Origin: Bacillota bacterium
GTDB lineage: Bacteria > Bacillota > Negativicutes > Sporomusales > CTSoil-080
Reading direction: 5' to 3'
NCBI GenBank assembly: GCA_017889635.1
Contig: JAGGAC010000003.1
Coordinates: 1 to 64,000 of the forward strand
DNA: 64,000 nucleotides
In this document: in pieces, positions 53,702 through 62,000 of the stretch
How positions within the stretch are numbered: position 1 is the first letter of the stretch
How the letters are laid out: every line of letters begins with the position of its first letter
Notes under the pieces: generated by a model
Told to the model about the DNA's origin: nothing
The model's input: only the letters and a program-made list of their open reading frames with translations
The model's database searches: none
Made by a program: the position numbers and the translations under genes

Positions 53702-55276
53702 ATGCGAATGATGTTCAAATCGAGCAGGGTATTTGCGGTTGGGTTAATAAGCTTGTTACTATTAGCAGGGCAGGTGGCGGATGCAGAAAGTAGTCAAGAC
53801 AGTAACCTTATTCATTTAGAAATAATTACTGTCAACGACTTTCATGGTGCGCTAGAAGAAAACGGTAAAAACCCTGGTGCTGGAAAGCTGGTAGCGTTTC
53901 TAGCTGAGGCTAAAGCTAAAAATCCTGAGGGTACGCTCCTGATGAGTGCTGGCGACATGTTTGAAGGAACTCCTGATTCCAATTTGTTGTATGGAAAAAC
54001 TGTTGTTGATATTATGAATTACGCAAAGTTTGATGTTATGACACTGGGAAATCATGAGTTTGATTGGGGAGTTAAGGTTTTAAAAGAGCGGATTGCGCAG
54101 TCAAAGTTTCCTTATGTATGTGCGAATGTGATTGACAGGAAAACAGGTAAGCTGGTTGATTTTGTTAAACCATATACGATAGTGGAACGTAAAGGTGTAA
54201 GAATTGCCGTGATTGGTATTGCTACTCCAGAGACGGCTTATAAGACTAATCCTAAAATGGTATCTTGCTATAGTTTTGAGGATCCTGTCAAAGTAGTTAA
54301 TGCTTTGGTGCCAAAGTTAAAGCAACGAGGCGTTGATGTTATTGTTGTGCTTTCTCATCTTGGCAGTTGGATGGAGGGGAGCAATAAGGTCAGTGGTAAT
54401 GCAGCAGAGCTTGCGGCTCAAGCCAATGGAATTGATGGCATTGTTTCCGGCCACTCTCATATGGCGGTTAGCGGAAAGGTGAAGAATGTTCCGGTGGTAC
54501 AGGCCAACTATAATGGGAGAGCTGTAGGTAAAATCGAGTTTTTATTTAATAAACGCAGTCGGCAGGTGGTGGCTTCTGATGTTAGTGTAACATCATTGCC
54601 TTTTAAGGGCCTGGTCGCTGATACTAAGGTTCAGGCTATATTAAGACAAGCTCAAATGGAAATAGCTCCAGTTAAGAATGTTGTTCTGGGACAGATGCTA
54701 CATGAGCTTGGTCATGACCGAAATGAACTTGCTGAGACGCTTCTTGGTCAATGGGTGACAGATACAATGCGCCAAGCCGTAGGCGCAGATATTGCATTCC
54801 AAAACTCGGGGGGATTACGCACCGGAATTTCTAAAGGTGCTGTTACTATGGGAAATCTTTATGAGGTTATACCGTTTGATAATACGCTATTTACTATGGT
54901 GTTGACAGGTAAACAGATTATGGGCGTTCTGGAATATGGAATTATGAATGATAAAATCGGTATGGTGCAGTATTCCGGAATGAAAGTAGCTTATGATTTG
55001 AAAGGAGCGAAGGGCGGGCGGATTATTGCTGTTACGATGGCTGATGGTACGCCGCTTAGTCCTGAAAAGAGTTATAAGGTAGTTACCAATGATTTTATGG
55101 CTACCGGTGGGGATGGATTTATAATGTTTAAAGAGGGGCAGAATTTTCACGATACTTGTATACCAGAGCGAGATATACTAGCTGATGCCATTCGGAAACA
55201 GAAAGTTATTGACTTTTCTGGCGATGATCGTTGGAATGTGCTAACGCTTGGCCAGGAACAAAAAGATGCAGCATAA
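53702..55276 (+). CDS. Exported 5'-nucleotidase (UshA-like metallophosphatase)
   Basis: This 524-residue exported protein has a signal peptide (about 1-29, ending VADA). The N-terminal metallophosphatase domain (about 35-310) carries the two-metal motifs NDFHG, SAGDMFEG, GNHEFDW, LSHLGS and GHSHM. The C-terminal nucleotidase domain contains FQNSGGLRTGISKG and NDFMATGGDGF. It releases nucleosides from extracellular nucleotides, and could dephosphorylate NMN, which would fit the adjacent NAD salvage genes. The ribosome binding site is AAGGGGG. Confidence 0.92.
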   Translation: MRMMFKSSRVFAVGLISLLLLAGQVADAESSQDSNLIHLEIITVNDFHGALEENGKNPGAGKLVAFLAEAKAKNPEGTLLMSAGDMFEGTPDSNLLYGKTVVDIMNYAKFDVMTLGNHEFDWGVKVLKERIAQSKFPYVCANVIDRKTGKLVDFVKPYTIVERKGVRIAVIGIATPETAYKTNPKMVSCYSFEDPVKVVNALVPKLKQRGVDVIVVLSHLGSWMEGSNKVSGNAAELAAQANGIDGIVSGHSHMAVSGKVKNVPVVQANYNGRAVGKIEFLFNKRSRQVVASDVSVTSLPFKGLVADTKVQAILRQAQMEIAPVKNVVLGQMLHELGHDRNELAETLLGQWVTDTMRQAVGADIAFQNSGGLRTGISKGAVTMGNLYEVIPFDNTLFTMVLTGKQIMGVLEYGIMNDKIGMVQYSGMKVAYDLKGAKGGRIIAVTMADGTPLSPEKSYKVVTNDFMATGGDGFIMFKEGQNFHDTCIPERDILADAIRKQKVIDFSGDDRWNVLTLGQEQKDAA

Positions 55277-55302
55277 TCTTATTACAGAAGGAAGAGAAAC
55301 GT

Positions 55303-56343
55303 GTGTCTATTAATGTTGGTTTAATTGGCTATGGATATTCTGGTGCGGTATTTCATGCTCCGCTTATTAATAAAGTAACTGGTCTGAACTTAAAGGCGAT
55401 TACCAGTTCTAATGATGCCAAGGTAAAAAAAGACTATCCAGCGGTTGAAATCTTGTCTGATATTAACTCTATGTTAGCACATAAAGAAATTGATGTAGTT
55501 ATAATTACCAGTCCAAATACAACTCACTATGAATATGCGAAACAGGCGATATTAGCCGGAAAACACGTTGTAGTCGAAAAACCGTTTACAGTTACTTCGA
55601 TAGAAGCAGATGAACTGATTGCTCTTGCTCAAAAAAAGAGGGTACTGTTAACTGTATTCCATAATCGAAGGTGGGATAATGATTTCTTAACTATTCAAGA
55701 ACTGCTTAAAACGAAAATATTGGGCGATATATCAACTTATGAAGCCCACTTTGATCGTTTTCGTCCCCAGGTTCGAGATCGGTGGCGTGAGAAAGGTATT
55801 CCTGGATCAGGCACATTATATGATTTAGGTTCACATTTAATTGACCAAGTTTTGTCATTATTCGGGATGCCTCAAACAGTAATGGCCGACTTAAGATCCG
55901 AACGTGAGGGAGCAGAGGCAATCGATTATTTCCATATGGTCTTAGGCTACAAAAATTTTAAAGCGATTTTACATTCTGGGTCGCTCGTACGTGAAGCAGG
56001 GCCGCGGTTTATTTTGCATGGAAATCAAGGAAGCTTTATAAAATATGGCTTGGATTCTCAGGAAGAACAGCTTAAAGGAGGAATACAGCCTGGAACTCCT
56101 GGATGGGGAGAAGACTCAATGGAATATTACGGTACAGTGACTACAGAAATTGGTGGGATTACAATTCGTGGTACTATTGAGACCTTACCGGGACGGTATG
56201 AAACTTTCTATGAAAAGCTGGTAGAGGCTATTGAGCTTGGGGTTGCAAAGCCGGTTCTGGCGGAAGAAGCACGTGACACGATCCGCATTATTGAGTACGC
56301 ACTAAAGAGTCATCAAGAACATCAAATTATAGAAGTTCTTTAA
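55303..56343 (+). CDS. Gfo/Idh/MocA-family oxidoreductase
   Basis: This 346-residue NAD(P)-dependent dehydrogenase has the N-terminal Rossmann motif VGLIGYGYSGAVFHAPLI and the family signature VVVEKPFTVTSIEADELIALA; the C-terminal half is the alpha/beta substrate domain (DLGSHLIDQVLSLFG). Substrates are typically sugars or inositols. I chose the GTG at 55303, after GAAGGAAGAG, since the longer ATG frame overlaps the nucleotidase gene. A terminator follows. Confidence 0.92.
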   Translation: MSINVGLIGYGYSGAVFHAPLINKVTGLNLKAITSSNDAKVKKDYPAVEILSDINSMLAHKEIDVVIITSPNTTHYEYAKQAILAGKHVVVEKPFTVTSIEADELIALAQKKRVLLTVFHNRRWDNDFLTIQELLKTKILGDISTYEAHFDRFRPQVRDRWREKGIPGSGTLYDLGSHLIDQVLSLFGMPQTVMADLRSEREGAEAIDYFHMVLGYKNFKAILHSGSLVREAGPRFILHGNQGSFIKYGLDSQEEQLKGGIQPGTPGWGEDSMEYYGTVTTEIGGITIRGTIETLPGRYETFYEKLVEAIELGVAKPVLAEEARDTIRIIEYALKSHQEHQIIEVL

Positions 56344-56389
56344 GTGATGGCGTTGCAAAATAGAATAATAATGTGTTTACAAAAGAAAG

Positions 56390-56418
56390 GCCGGGGTCAG
56401 TTTGATCCCGGCTTAAAT
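56390..56418 (+). terminator. Terminator after the oxidoreductase gene
   Basis: GCCGGGGTCA pairs with TGATCCCGGC (10 bp, one G-T), followed by TTAAATTT. Confidence 0.65.
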
Positions 56419-56498
56419 TTATTCTAGGGGCGCACGTTTGTGCTTTTATTGCTGGAGGCGGCGAATATGTTCTGAATGAAATGCCTATTATGTTCTAC

Positions 56499-56612
56499 TT
56501 AAATGCTAACTGAATTTTCCTCTCCTGCAAATAACAGCAGTAGAATGATGATTATGACAATAATCACTATAGAGCTACGACCTCCCCCACAGCAGAAACC
56601 GCCTAAACCCAT
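56499..56612 (-). CDS. YjcZ-like sporulation mini-protein, 37 aa
   Basis: On the reverse strand GAAAGGAGGT leads into an ATG and 37 codons reading MGLGGFCCGGGRSS, then an almost unbroken Ile/Val/Leu membrane helix (residues 15-28) and the tail AGEENSVSI. The Gly-Gly-Phe-Cys-Cys-Gly-Gly-Gly head and single helix are typical of the YjcZ family of tiny sporulation proteins. The gene is shorter than usual ORF cut-offs, and the forward-strand frame here (56503-56703) is its shadow. Confidence 0.75.
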   Translation of the reverse strand: MGLGGFCCGGGRSSIVIIVIIIILLLLFAGEENSVSI

Positions 56613-56764
56613 TCGAAAAACCTCCTTTCAAATGATACTTAAGAGTAGCCCCAGTATCCTATGTAGAGACTGCATATTTTGCTACTGGTTAAAAACAGCC
56701 TAATATGAAAGACCACTTAGTATAAGACTAATGACATCTAGGATAGCGATGGAGGCGGGGCAAT

Positions 56765-56914
56765 GTGGAGGAATTAGAAGAAACGATTATAGTTTTCGGG
56801 TTGGCTGGTGGCGTAGGGCTAGGCTTATTTCTTTTAGGAGTGCCTTTTTTCGCGCTATATCTAAAGCTACAGATATACTTTAGACGTAAGAAGACAAAAA
56901 GGCATGAAGAATAA
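56765..56914 (+). CDS. Small single-pass membrane protein, 49 aa
   Basis: The GTG at 56765 follows GGAGGCGGGG and opens 49 codons: an acidic head (MEELEE), a membrane helix at about 7-33 (IIVFGLAGGVGLGLFLLGVP) and a basic tail (FRRKKTKRHEE). The charge pattern is inside-positive. I do not recognise a family. Confidence 0.6.
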   Translation: MEELEETIIVFGLAGGVGLGLFLLGVPFFALYLKLQIYFRRKKTKRHEE

Positions 56915-57011
56915 AGCGACTTTTGTTAATTAGTATTTATAATTCTGCAAAGAAATTGTTACATTTGACAAGTACAATAAGTATCAAATAATGTGAAGAG
57001 GGGAAAATCGC

Positions 57012-57155
57012 ATGCATGGTTTATACTTTCCTGTTGCAGCAATAGGATTCCAAGTTTTAAATGCAATCTTTGTAATTGGTGTTTTATGGTTTCTTTTCCA
57101 GATTTCTCAAACACTCCGTCGTATAGCTGATCAGCGTGAGAAAAACAAAAATTAG
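57012..57155 (+). CDS. Small single-pass membrane protein, 47 aa
   Basis: The ATG at 57012 follows GAAGAGGGGAAAA and opens 47 codons: a short hydrophobic start (MHGLYFPVAAIGFQ), a membrane helix to about residue 31 (VLNAIFVIGVLWFLFQ) and a charged tail (SQTLRRIADQREKNKN). No family is recognised. A hairpin with AAATTAGCAAAA/TTTTGCTAATTT overlaps its end. Together with 56499-56612 and 56765-56914 it makes a run of three mini-genes. Confidence 0.6.
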   Translation: MHGLYFPVAAIGFQVLNAIFVIGVLWFLFQISQTLRRIADQREKNKN

Positions 57156-57200
57156 CAAAAGACTAATTTTGCTAATTTTGAATGAAAGTATTTTGTGCTA

Positions 57201-57236
57201 ACTTCTACCGGTTGTACTGCTGGTAGAAGTTTTTCA
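57201..57236 (+). terminator. Terminator after the mini-genes
   Basis: ACTTCTACC (57201-57209) pairs with GGTAGAAGT (57222-57230), followed by TTTTTC. Bases 57237-57389 hold no clear motif; no fluoride riboswitch pattern is seen. Confidence 0.75.
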
Positions 57237-57389
57237 TTGGAAATATACTAACTATGTTGAAGCGTAAAAAGAACTGGCAGGGTTATTAATGGAAAAAAAA
57301 GAAATAGTATAACAATGTTTAGTAGCCATAGTTTGGCTTTTATCTTTATCGGACAAATAGCGAACAGAAGGACGAAAGGAGTAAGCTTA

Positions 57390-57737
57390 ATGCCTAAGAT
57401 TACCAGTATTGCCAAGCGGTTACGGATTTATATTGGGGAAAGTGATCAATTGCATGGCAAGTCTCTTTACCATGCAATTGTTTTAAAGGCAAAAGAGCTA
57501 GATGTGGCTGGGGCTACTGTACTTCGAGGTTTGATGGGATATGGTGCTAATAGTCGTATTCATGCTGCTAAGATTGTGGATCTGTCCAGTGATTTACCTG
57601 TATTGATAGAAATCGTGGATAGTGAGGAATATATCGCTAAATTGCTTCCGTATTTAGATGAGGTGGTTAAGGAAGGCTTGGTTACTATTGATGATATTGA
57701 GGTTATTAAGTACGGAACAAAGCCGATTAAAAGATAG
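57390..57737 (+). CDS. DUF190-family protein
   Basis: This 115-residue protein matches DUF190: KRLRIYIGESDQLHGKSLYHAIVLKAKELDVAGATVLRGLMGYGANSRIHAAKIVDLSSDLPVLIEIVDSEE. The fold is PII-like (ferredoxin-type), suggesting nucleotide sensing. The ATG at 57390 follows AAAGGAG; the longer frame from 57315 is unsupported. DUF190 genes frequently pair with crcB, as here, so a role alongside fluoride export is likely but unproven. Confidence 0.87.
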   Translation: MPKITSIAKRLRIYIGESDQLHGKSLYHAIVLKAKELDVAGATVLRGLMGYGANSRIHAAKIVDLSSDLPVLIEIVDSEEYIAKLLPYLDEVVKEGLVTIDDIEVIKYGTKPIKR

Positions 57738-57776
57738 TTAAGTAAACTAAGATTGCAATAAGAGGTGTTAGTAATT

Positions 57777-58148
57777 GTGAAGATATTGTTTGTAGCTATT
57801 GGAGGCAGTATTGGTGCAGTGTCAAGATATCTAGTATCAAATTGGGCGGCTGCGGTGTGGGGAAGCGAGTTTCCTTATGGAACGTTGATTGTAAATGTGG
57901 TAGGGTGCTTTGTTATTGGTGCGTTTATGACTTTGACTACTGAACGGTTTATTGTTAATCCTTACTGGCGATTGCTTGTTGCGGTAGGTTTTGTGGGAGG
58001 GTTAACTACCTTTTCTTCGTTTAGTTATGAAACACTGAAACTTGCAGGGGCTGGAAATATTAATTATGCAGTATACAACATTGGTTCCAATCTTATATTA
58101 GGAATGTTAGCTACTTGGGCAGGCATTAGTATTGCCAGACTTGCATAA
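57777..58148 (+). CDS. crcB: Fluoride channel CrcB/Fluc
   Basis: This 123-residue inner membrane protein has four membrane segments and forms a dual-topology fluoride channel. Signatures are GGSIGAVSRYLVSNW, YGTLIVNVVGCFVIG and the pore motif GFVGGLTTFSSFSYET with its paired Phe. The GTG at 57777 lies 9 bases after AGAGGTG; the frame opens at 57765 inside that site. It is cotranscribed with the DUF190 gene. Confidence 0.93.
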   Translation: MKILFVAIGGSIGAVSRYLVSNWAAAVWGSEFPYGTLIVNVVGCFVIGAFMTLTTERFIVNPYWRLLVAVGFVGGLTTFSSFSYETLKLAGAGNINYAVYNIGSNLILGMLATWAGISIARLA

Positions 58149-58184
58149 TTTATGTCTTTAGACTCGTCGTTTTTAGTATTAAGG

Positions 58185-58844
58185 CTATTTAGTATAATTA
58201 TCAGTGGCATCCCAACGCCATTGCCAGTTAGTTTCGTATATTTCGGCTAACTTCTTATTGCTATGAAGTATCAAACAATTTTCAGCATTATTATGTTCGG
58301 CCGAATAAGAAAAATTAAATGAGCCTGTTATGACATCAAGCCCGTCAATAATCATGATTTTGCTGTGAGCGATTTGAAAGTCATTATCTACTTTGAGCAG
58401 TATCCCGCTATCGACAATAGAATCAAGAAGCGCTTTTTCTTTTTGATTTCGGGAGTTTGCTTTGTCTGAATCAGATACATTGCTTTTGTCAATAATAATT
58501 CGGACATCTACGCCGCGCTTTTTAGCATTAATTAGAGCAGTGACAATATCAGTTGAGGTGAAACTGTACGCTTGCACGTGAATGGTCTTTTTTGCCGACG
58601 CAAGTTCGTCGGTAATCATGTTAGTAATTCCACCAGCCGGACTGAACGCTACGTCAATTGAGCCGACAGACTGGAACGAGTGAACTCCTTTTAGGTTATC
58701 TGGTACGGTGGTAACTTTATTGCTGGTTTGGTTTGCTCCGGCGGTGGAGTGATCATTGCTTGTGCAGCCAACAATAATACCAGCTGTAAAAACCGTTAAA
58801 ATAGTAACGATTGTCAAAAAGTGTTTTTTTACTGAAGTTTGCAT
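58185..58844 (-). CDS. PLD-like (Nuc-type) lipoprotein
   Basis: This 219-residue protein has a signal peptide with a lipobox-like end at Cys27 (GIIVGC), then one phospholipase-D domain with a single HKD motif: HSKIMIIDGLDVITGSFNFS. A single motif implies a dimer, as in the Nuc endonuclease. It may degrade DNA or phospholipids at the cell envelope. The ribosome binding site is GAGGAGGC. It is a separate unit. Confidence 0.85.
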   Translation of the reverse strand: MQTSVKKHFLTIVTILTVFTAGIIVGCTSNDHSTAGANQTSNKVTTVPDNLKGVHSFQSVGSIDVAFSPAGGITNMITDELASAKKTIHVQAYSFTSTDIVTALINAKKRGVDVRIIIDKSNVSDSDKANSRNQKEKALLDSIVDSGILLKVDNDFQIAHSKIMIIDGLDVITGSFNFSYSAEHNNAENCLILHSNKKLAEIYETNWQWRWDATDNYTK

Positions 58845-58931
58845 ATTGTTTGCCTCCTCGTTGATATATATTGTTAAAACTATGACTGAATTATAATAGT
58901 GTAGCCGTTTTTTGATATTAGAGTAAGCAAA

Positions 58932-59732
58932 CTAAAAGTTTACTGCCAGCGTAAAATTGCTTTTCTGCTTATCGGAATTGTCCAGCGTTTTTGCAAAGTC
59001 ATGGAATGCGGTAAATGTGAGGTTATTCTTTAGTTTATAGAATGTTCCAAGCCGGAGTCCTTTAGAATTATTTAAAGCAGTTTCGATACTGTAATCCGAA
59101 ATAGCACTTGGCTCAACATAGCGGTATGACAGGGATAATCCAGCCGTGTCTTGCTTTCTGGCATGATTATACTTAGTTGTAATGAGAAAGCCTATGGCCA
59201 TTGTATCTAAGTTCGCAGAAGTTTCGAGAGTAACTATAGTAGCTTTAGTAATTTGATTTGTGGCTGTGATGCCAACAAATTGATCGGCGGTCTTAAAATA
59301 GGAAAATTGAAGGTCTAAATCTTGGTGTTTTTTAAAAGTTGCTAATACATTGGTTGCAAATAAGTTTTGACCATCATTACCATAAAAAAAAGAAGTCTTG
59401 CGAGTATTATCATTAAAAGTTGTCTTAAAACTCAAAACTCCACCCAGGTCAGCAATAAGGCCATTACCTAATTTGTAACTCTGTTTGCCAAGCGTAAAGC
59501 GTAATTTGTTGTCATTCAGTTCCCAATATGGGGGGCCGAAAAAGCGTGGTTTGTTATTTAAATTATTGCCGATACGTGTGAGCTTGTCGGGAGTAGACTC
59601 TCGGGGTGCAAGAAGTTGGCTAGTGAAATGATAGTTAAAGTCATTGGATTGATGTGTGATTGATGCAAATGCTGATGATACCGAGATGATAAGTAATGCT
59701 GAAAGTAGCGCAGCAATAAGTACTCTTGCCAT
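58932..59732 (-). CDS. Predicted outer membrane beta-barrel protein, second copy type
   Basis: This 266-residue protein has a signal peptide (about 1-24, ending AFA) and a body of alternating strands, ending FTLAVNF with the terminal Phe typical of barrel proteins. It shows no obvious sequence likeness to the barrel at 46354-47130. The mid-part WELNDNKLRFTLGKQSYKLGNGLIADLGG resembles porin-like strands. The substrate is unknown. It opens 87 bases upstream of the PLD lipoprotein gene and may be cotranscribed with it. Confidence 0.72.
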   Translation of the reverse strand: MARVLIAALLSALLIISVSSAFASITHQSNDFNYHFTSQLLAPRESTPDKLTRIGNNLNNKPRFFGPPYWELNDNKLRFTLGKQSYKLGNGLIADLGGVLSFKTTFNDNTRKTSFFYGNDGQNLFATNVLATFKKHQDLDLQFSYFKTADQFVGITATNQITKATIVTLETSANLDTMAIGFLITTKYNHARKQDTAGLSLSYRYVEPSAISDYSIETALNNSKGLRLGTFYKLKNNLTFTAFHDFAKTLDNSDKQKSNFTLAVNF

Positions 59733-60100
59733 ACATAAAAGCCCCCTGCATCAAGTGCTTCGTAATTTAGTGAAACAGGCGAAATGGCTATGAAATTTAT
59801 GCAGGAAAACAGTTATTAATTCGCTGTTATTTTAGGAAAAACCTTTTTGAAGTTACTAATAATGAGTTTTGTATGTATAAAATTATTATTAGTAATTATT
59901 GGTAAAGTGCAAAAATTAAAGCAGAAAAATAATTAGATGAAGATTATTTCAATTAAGCGTTGATGATTTATACTAATTTTTTTTTTGATGAAAAATTTTT
60001 TTGAAAGTTTATTGGATAATTGTAGGATTTTGTAAACGTATGTAGAAGAATACTTTGTAATAATTTAATTTTAAATAAATGGATAAAGGGGGGTGTGATG
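59733..60100. other. 368-base AT-rich intergenic stretch
   Basis: No gene is seen. A hairpin with 11-base arms TTACTAATAAT (59853-59863) and ATTATTAGTAA (59885-59895) is present; no T-run follows. The rest is unstructured AT-rich sequence. Confidence 0.5.
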
Positions 60101-60379
60101 ATGAATGACTTTCCGTCTGATTATTATGAAAGAATTACTTATCTTTGTAACTGTCTTAAAAATTCTGATCTAGAGTCGCAGCTTGAAGAAAAACTAGTTA
60201 AAGAATTAGAAGCTTTGCTTGAGAAAAGGCGGTCAGTTCTAAATATAGCTAAAGGCATGAATCACTTTACTACTTGTTCTAATTCGTCGCCGGTTCCCGC
60301 TTCAATAAATAGGAGTCATAATATAGGCAAGTTACCTATAACAGAATTAAGATTGATATACTTTCCTATGAATAAGTAA
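60101..60379 (+). CDS. Hypothetical protein, about 92 aa
   Basis: I do not recognise it. The first 50 residues form a charged helical region (SDYYERITYLCNCLKNSDLESQLEEKLVKELEALLEKRR); the rest (FTTCSNSSPVPASINRSHN and on) looks unstructured. The helical half is reminiscent of short Spo0E-type proteins but lacks their motif. Starts at GTG 60095, ATG 60098 and ATG 60101 lie together after GGGGGG; I take 60101 by spacing. Confidence 0.55.
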   Translation: MNDFPSDYYERITYLCNCLKNSDLESQLEEKLVKELEALLEKRRSVLNIAKGMNHFTTCSNSSPVPASINRSHNIGKLPITELRLIYFPMNK

Positions 60380-60449
60380 ACAGGTAAAAGTATAATTTTT
60401 CATAATATAGAGTTGTAATGCTATTATAATATTTTAAAATCACTATGAG

Positions 60450-60477
60450 GGGCTTGTCGACAGATAAGCCCTTTTTT
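60450..60477 (+). terminator. Terminator
   Basis: GGGCTT (60450-60455) pairs with AAGCCC (60466-60471), followed by six Ts. Confidence 0.78.
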
Positions 60478-60601
60478 GTTGTGGAGATTATTCTAATTAT
60501 TATTTATATGTTTTGCTATTCGGATCACTATTGCACCATAATCTCAGTACGGGCATATTATGTAATAAGTCATAGTAAAAGTAACCTAAAGGAGGGTGCA
60601 A

Positions 60602-61006
60602 ATGTCTGATCAAGATTATGAGTGGGATTATCCCGAATTAGAAGAAGATCAAGATTATGAGGGGGAAGATGAGCGTATAATTTGTTATCCTACTGGTTGT
60701 TATCCACGCCAATGTTATCCGCAGCAACAATGTTTTCCACGGCAGTGCGCTCCAAGATCTTGTTATCCTCGTCAGTGCTATCCGCAGCAACAATGCCGTC
60801 CGCGGCAGTGCGCTCCAAGATATTGTTATCCTCGTCAGTGCTATCCGCAGCAACAATGTTATCCGCGGCAATGTGCTCCACAGCAACAGTGCTATCCGCG
60901 GCAGTGTGCTCCACAGAAACAATGCAGTCCGCGGCAGTGTGCTCCACAGCAACAATGTAATCCTCGTCAATGCGCTCCGAGAATCGGAAGTACATCCCAA
61001 GAGTAA
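60602..61006 (+). CDS. Cys-x-Pro repeat protein, paralogue of 17394-17711
   Basis: This roughly 134-residue protein has an acidic, Tyr/Trp-rich head (DQDYEWDYPELEEDQDYEGEDE) and a tail of 19 cysteines, each followed two residues later by Pro. Units alternate between C-x-P-R-Q and C-x-P-Q-Q-Q, with x being Tyr, Phe, Ala, Arg, Ser or Asn. The plan is that of the QCFPR protein but with degenerate units. No signal peptide is seen. The ATG at 60602 follows AAAGGAGG. Cross-linked structural protein (spore coat or exosporium) or metal-binding protein are both possible; neither is shown. Confidence 0.75.
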   Translation: MSDQDYEWDYPELEEDQDYEGEDERIICYPTGCYPRQCYPQQQCFPRQCAPRSCYPRQCYPQQQCRPRQCAPRYCYPRQCYPQQQCYPRQCAPQQQCYPRQCAPQKQCSPRQCAPQQQCNPRQCAPRIGSTSQE

Positions 61007-61050
61007 TGACTTGCTATAAAAATAATCAAGGACCGTGCGATAATTAGCTA

Positions 61051-61087
61051 AAAACCGCTTAAACATTAAGGTTTAGGCGGTTTTTCT
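61051..61087 (+). terminator. Terminator of the Cys-x-Pro repeat gene
   Basis: AAAACCGCTTAAAC pairs with GTTTAGGCGGTTTT (one mismatch), followed by TCTATTT. Confidence 0.82.
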
Positions 61088-61249
61088 ATTTCGCAGTTTA
61101 AAATAATGATAAAATATAAGTATAAGAAAAATACGTGAGTAAGTGTGAGCAGTTGCTTGTCAAACTCAAGCTATATATTAATGGAGGATTTTAGTCAAGT
61201 TGGCGAGAATTGGATAATACAGTTTGATGCGCCAAAGGAGGCTGGTGTT

Positions 61250-61900
61250 ATGCAGTATTGCGCAATAATTGGTGATATTGTTGGATCGCGAAAATTAAAA
61301 AATCGTTTTATGGTGCAACAGGAGTTTTTGGCTGCAGCAGAATTGGCTAATTGTGAATTTAGAGAATATATAGAATCAGCCTTCACAGTTACTATTGGGG
61401 ATGAATTTCAAGTTCTCTTGCGAAAAATATCAGCAGCTCCCAGGGTGATTGAATTTGTTAAACATACAATGAGTGATGTCGAATTTTTATTCGGTGTCGG
61501 AATCGGTGGTATGGCTACTGAAATAAAGACTACAGCGATTGGAATGGATGGGCCAGCTTTTCATTTTGCCCGAAAAGCATTGGAACGGGCGAAAAAGCGT
61601 AAAAGACCATCAGTTGTTTTTGAGTCTACGATTATTGGCATAGAGATGTTAAATGCCCTGCAATTCTTTATTGAATCCTGTGAGAAGAGACAATCCAAAC
61701 GTCAAAAGGAAGCTATCTATCATTTGCGACGTAATTTGACTCAGGACAATGTAGCAGAAATTATGGGAATTAGGCAGCAAAGTGTTCATGATTTGTTGGC
61801 GAATGCTTATTGGACTGAGCTTGAGGAAGCTCGTGAAGCGATAGCAGCTTATTTAGAGAAGATTGAAGATGATGCAGAATCAAGGCTGTTAACGAGATAA
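61250..61900 (+). CDS. SatD-family protein
   Basis: This 216-residue protein begins MQYCAIIGDIVGSRKLKNR, the SatD signature, and contains FTVTIGDEFQVLL, a nucleotidyl-cyclase-like strand-loop. The C-terminus holds a helix-turn-helix-like stretch (NLTQDNVAEIMGIRQQSVHDLLANAYW), so it may bind DNA. The ATG at 61250 follows AAAGGAGG; the longer frame from 61145 is unsupported. SatD was first seen in an acid-tolerance operon of Streptococcus, but the biochemical role is unknown. It pairs with the DUF3307 gene downstream. Confidence 0.85.
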   Translation: MQYCAIIGDIVGSRKLKNRFMVQQEFLAAAELANCEFREYIESAFTVTIGDEFQVLLRKISAAPRVIEFVKHTMSDVEFLFGVGIGGMATEIKTTAIGMDGPAFHFARKALERAKKRKRPSVVFESTIIGIEMLNALQFFIESCEKRQSKRQKEAIYHLRRNLTQDNVAEIMGIRQQSVHDLLANAYWTELEEAREAIAAYLEKIEDDAESRLLTR

Positions 61901-61929
61901 AAGTATATAGAGGCTAACCCATAATCGGT

Positions 61930-61981
61930 TTTACAGGATAGGAATCCTGTAACTAAAAATACAGGATTCCTATCCTGTAAA
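61930..61981. promoter_or_regulatory. Perfect 22-base-arm inverted repeat between SatD and DUF3307 genes
   Basis: Arms at 61930-61951 and 61960-61981 are exactly complementary around an 8-nt loop. Each arm is itself nearly palindromic (ACAGGAT-4-ATCCTGT), so there are two half-sites rather than a simple stem. It ends 19 bases before the DUF3307 start and is not followed by Ts, so an operator or attenuator is likelier than a terminator. Confidence 0.6.
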
Positions 61982-62000
61982 TTTAACTGAGAGGATTTTG

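Noticed and set aside
56503-56703. Forward 66-residue frame with Pro-rich middle
   Set aside because: It is antisense to the YjcZ-like mini-gene, which has a perfect ribosome binding site.
57237-57389. Possible fluoride riboswitch before the DUF190-crcB pair
   Set aside because: The conserved GG-GATGGC-type start and pseudoknot pattern are not visible.
60638-61066. Reverse-strand 142-residue frame over the Cys-x-Pro repeats
   Set aside because: An antisense shadow; no ribosome binding site and composition dictated by the forward repeats.
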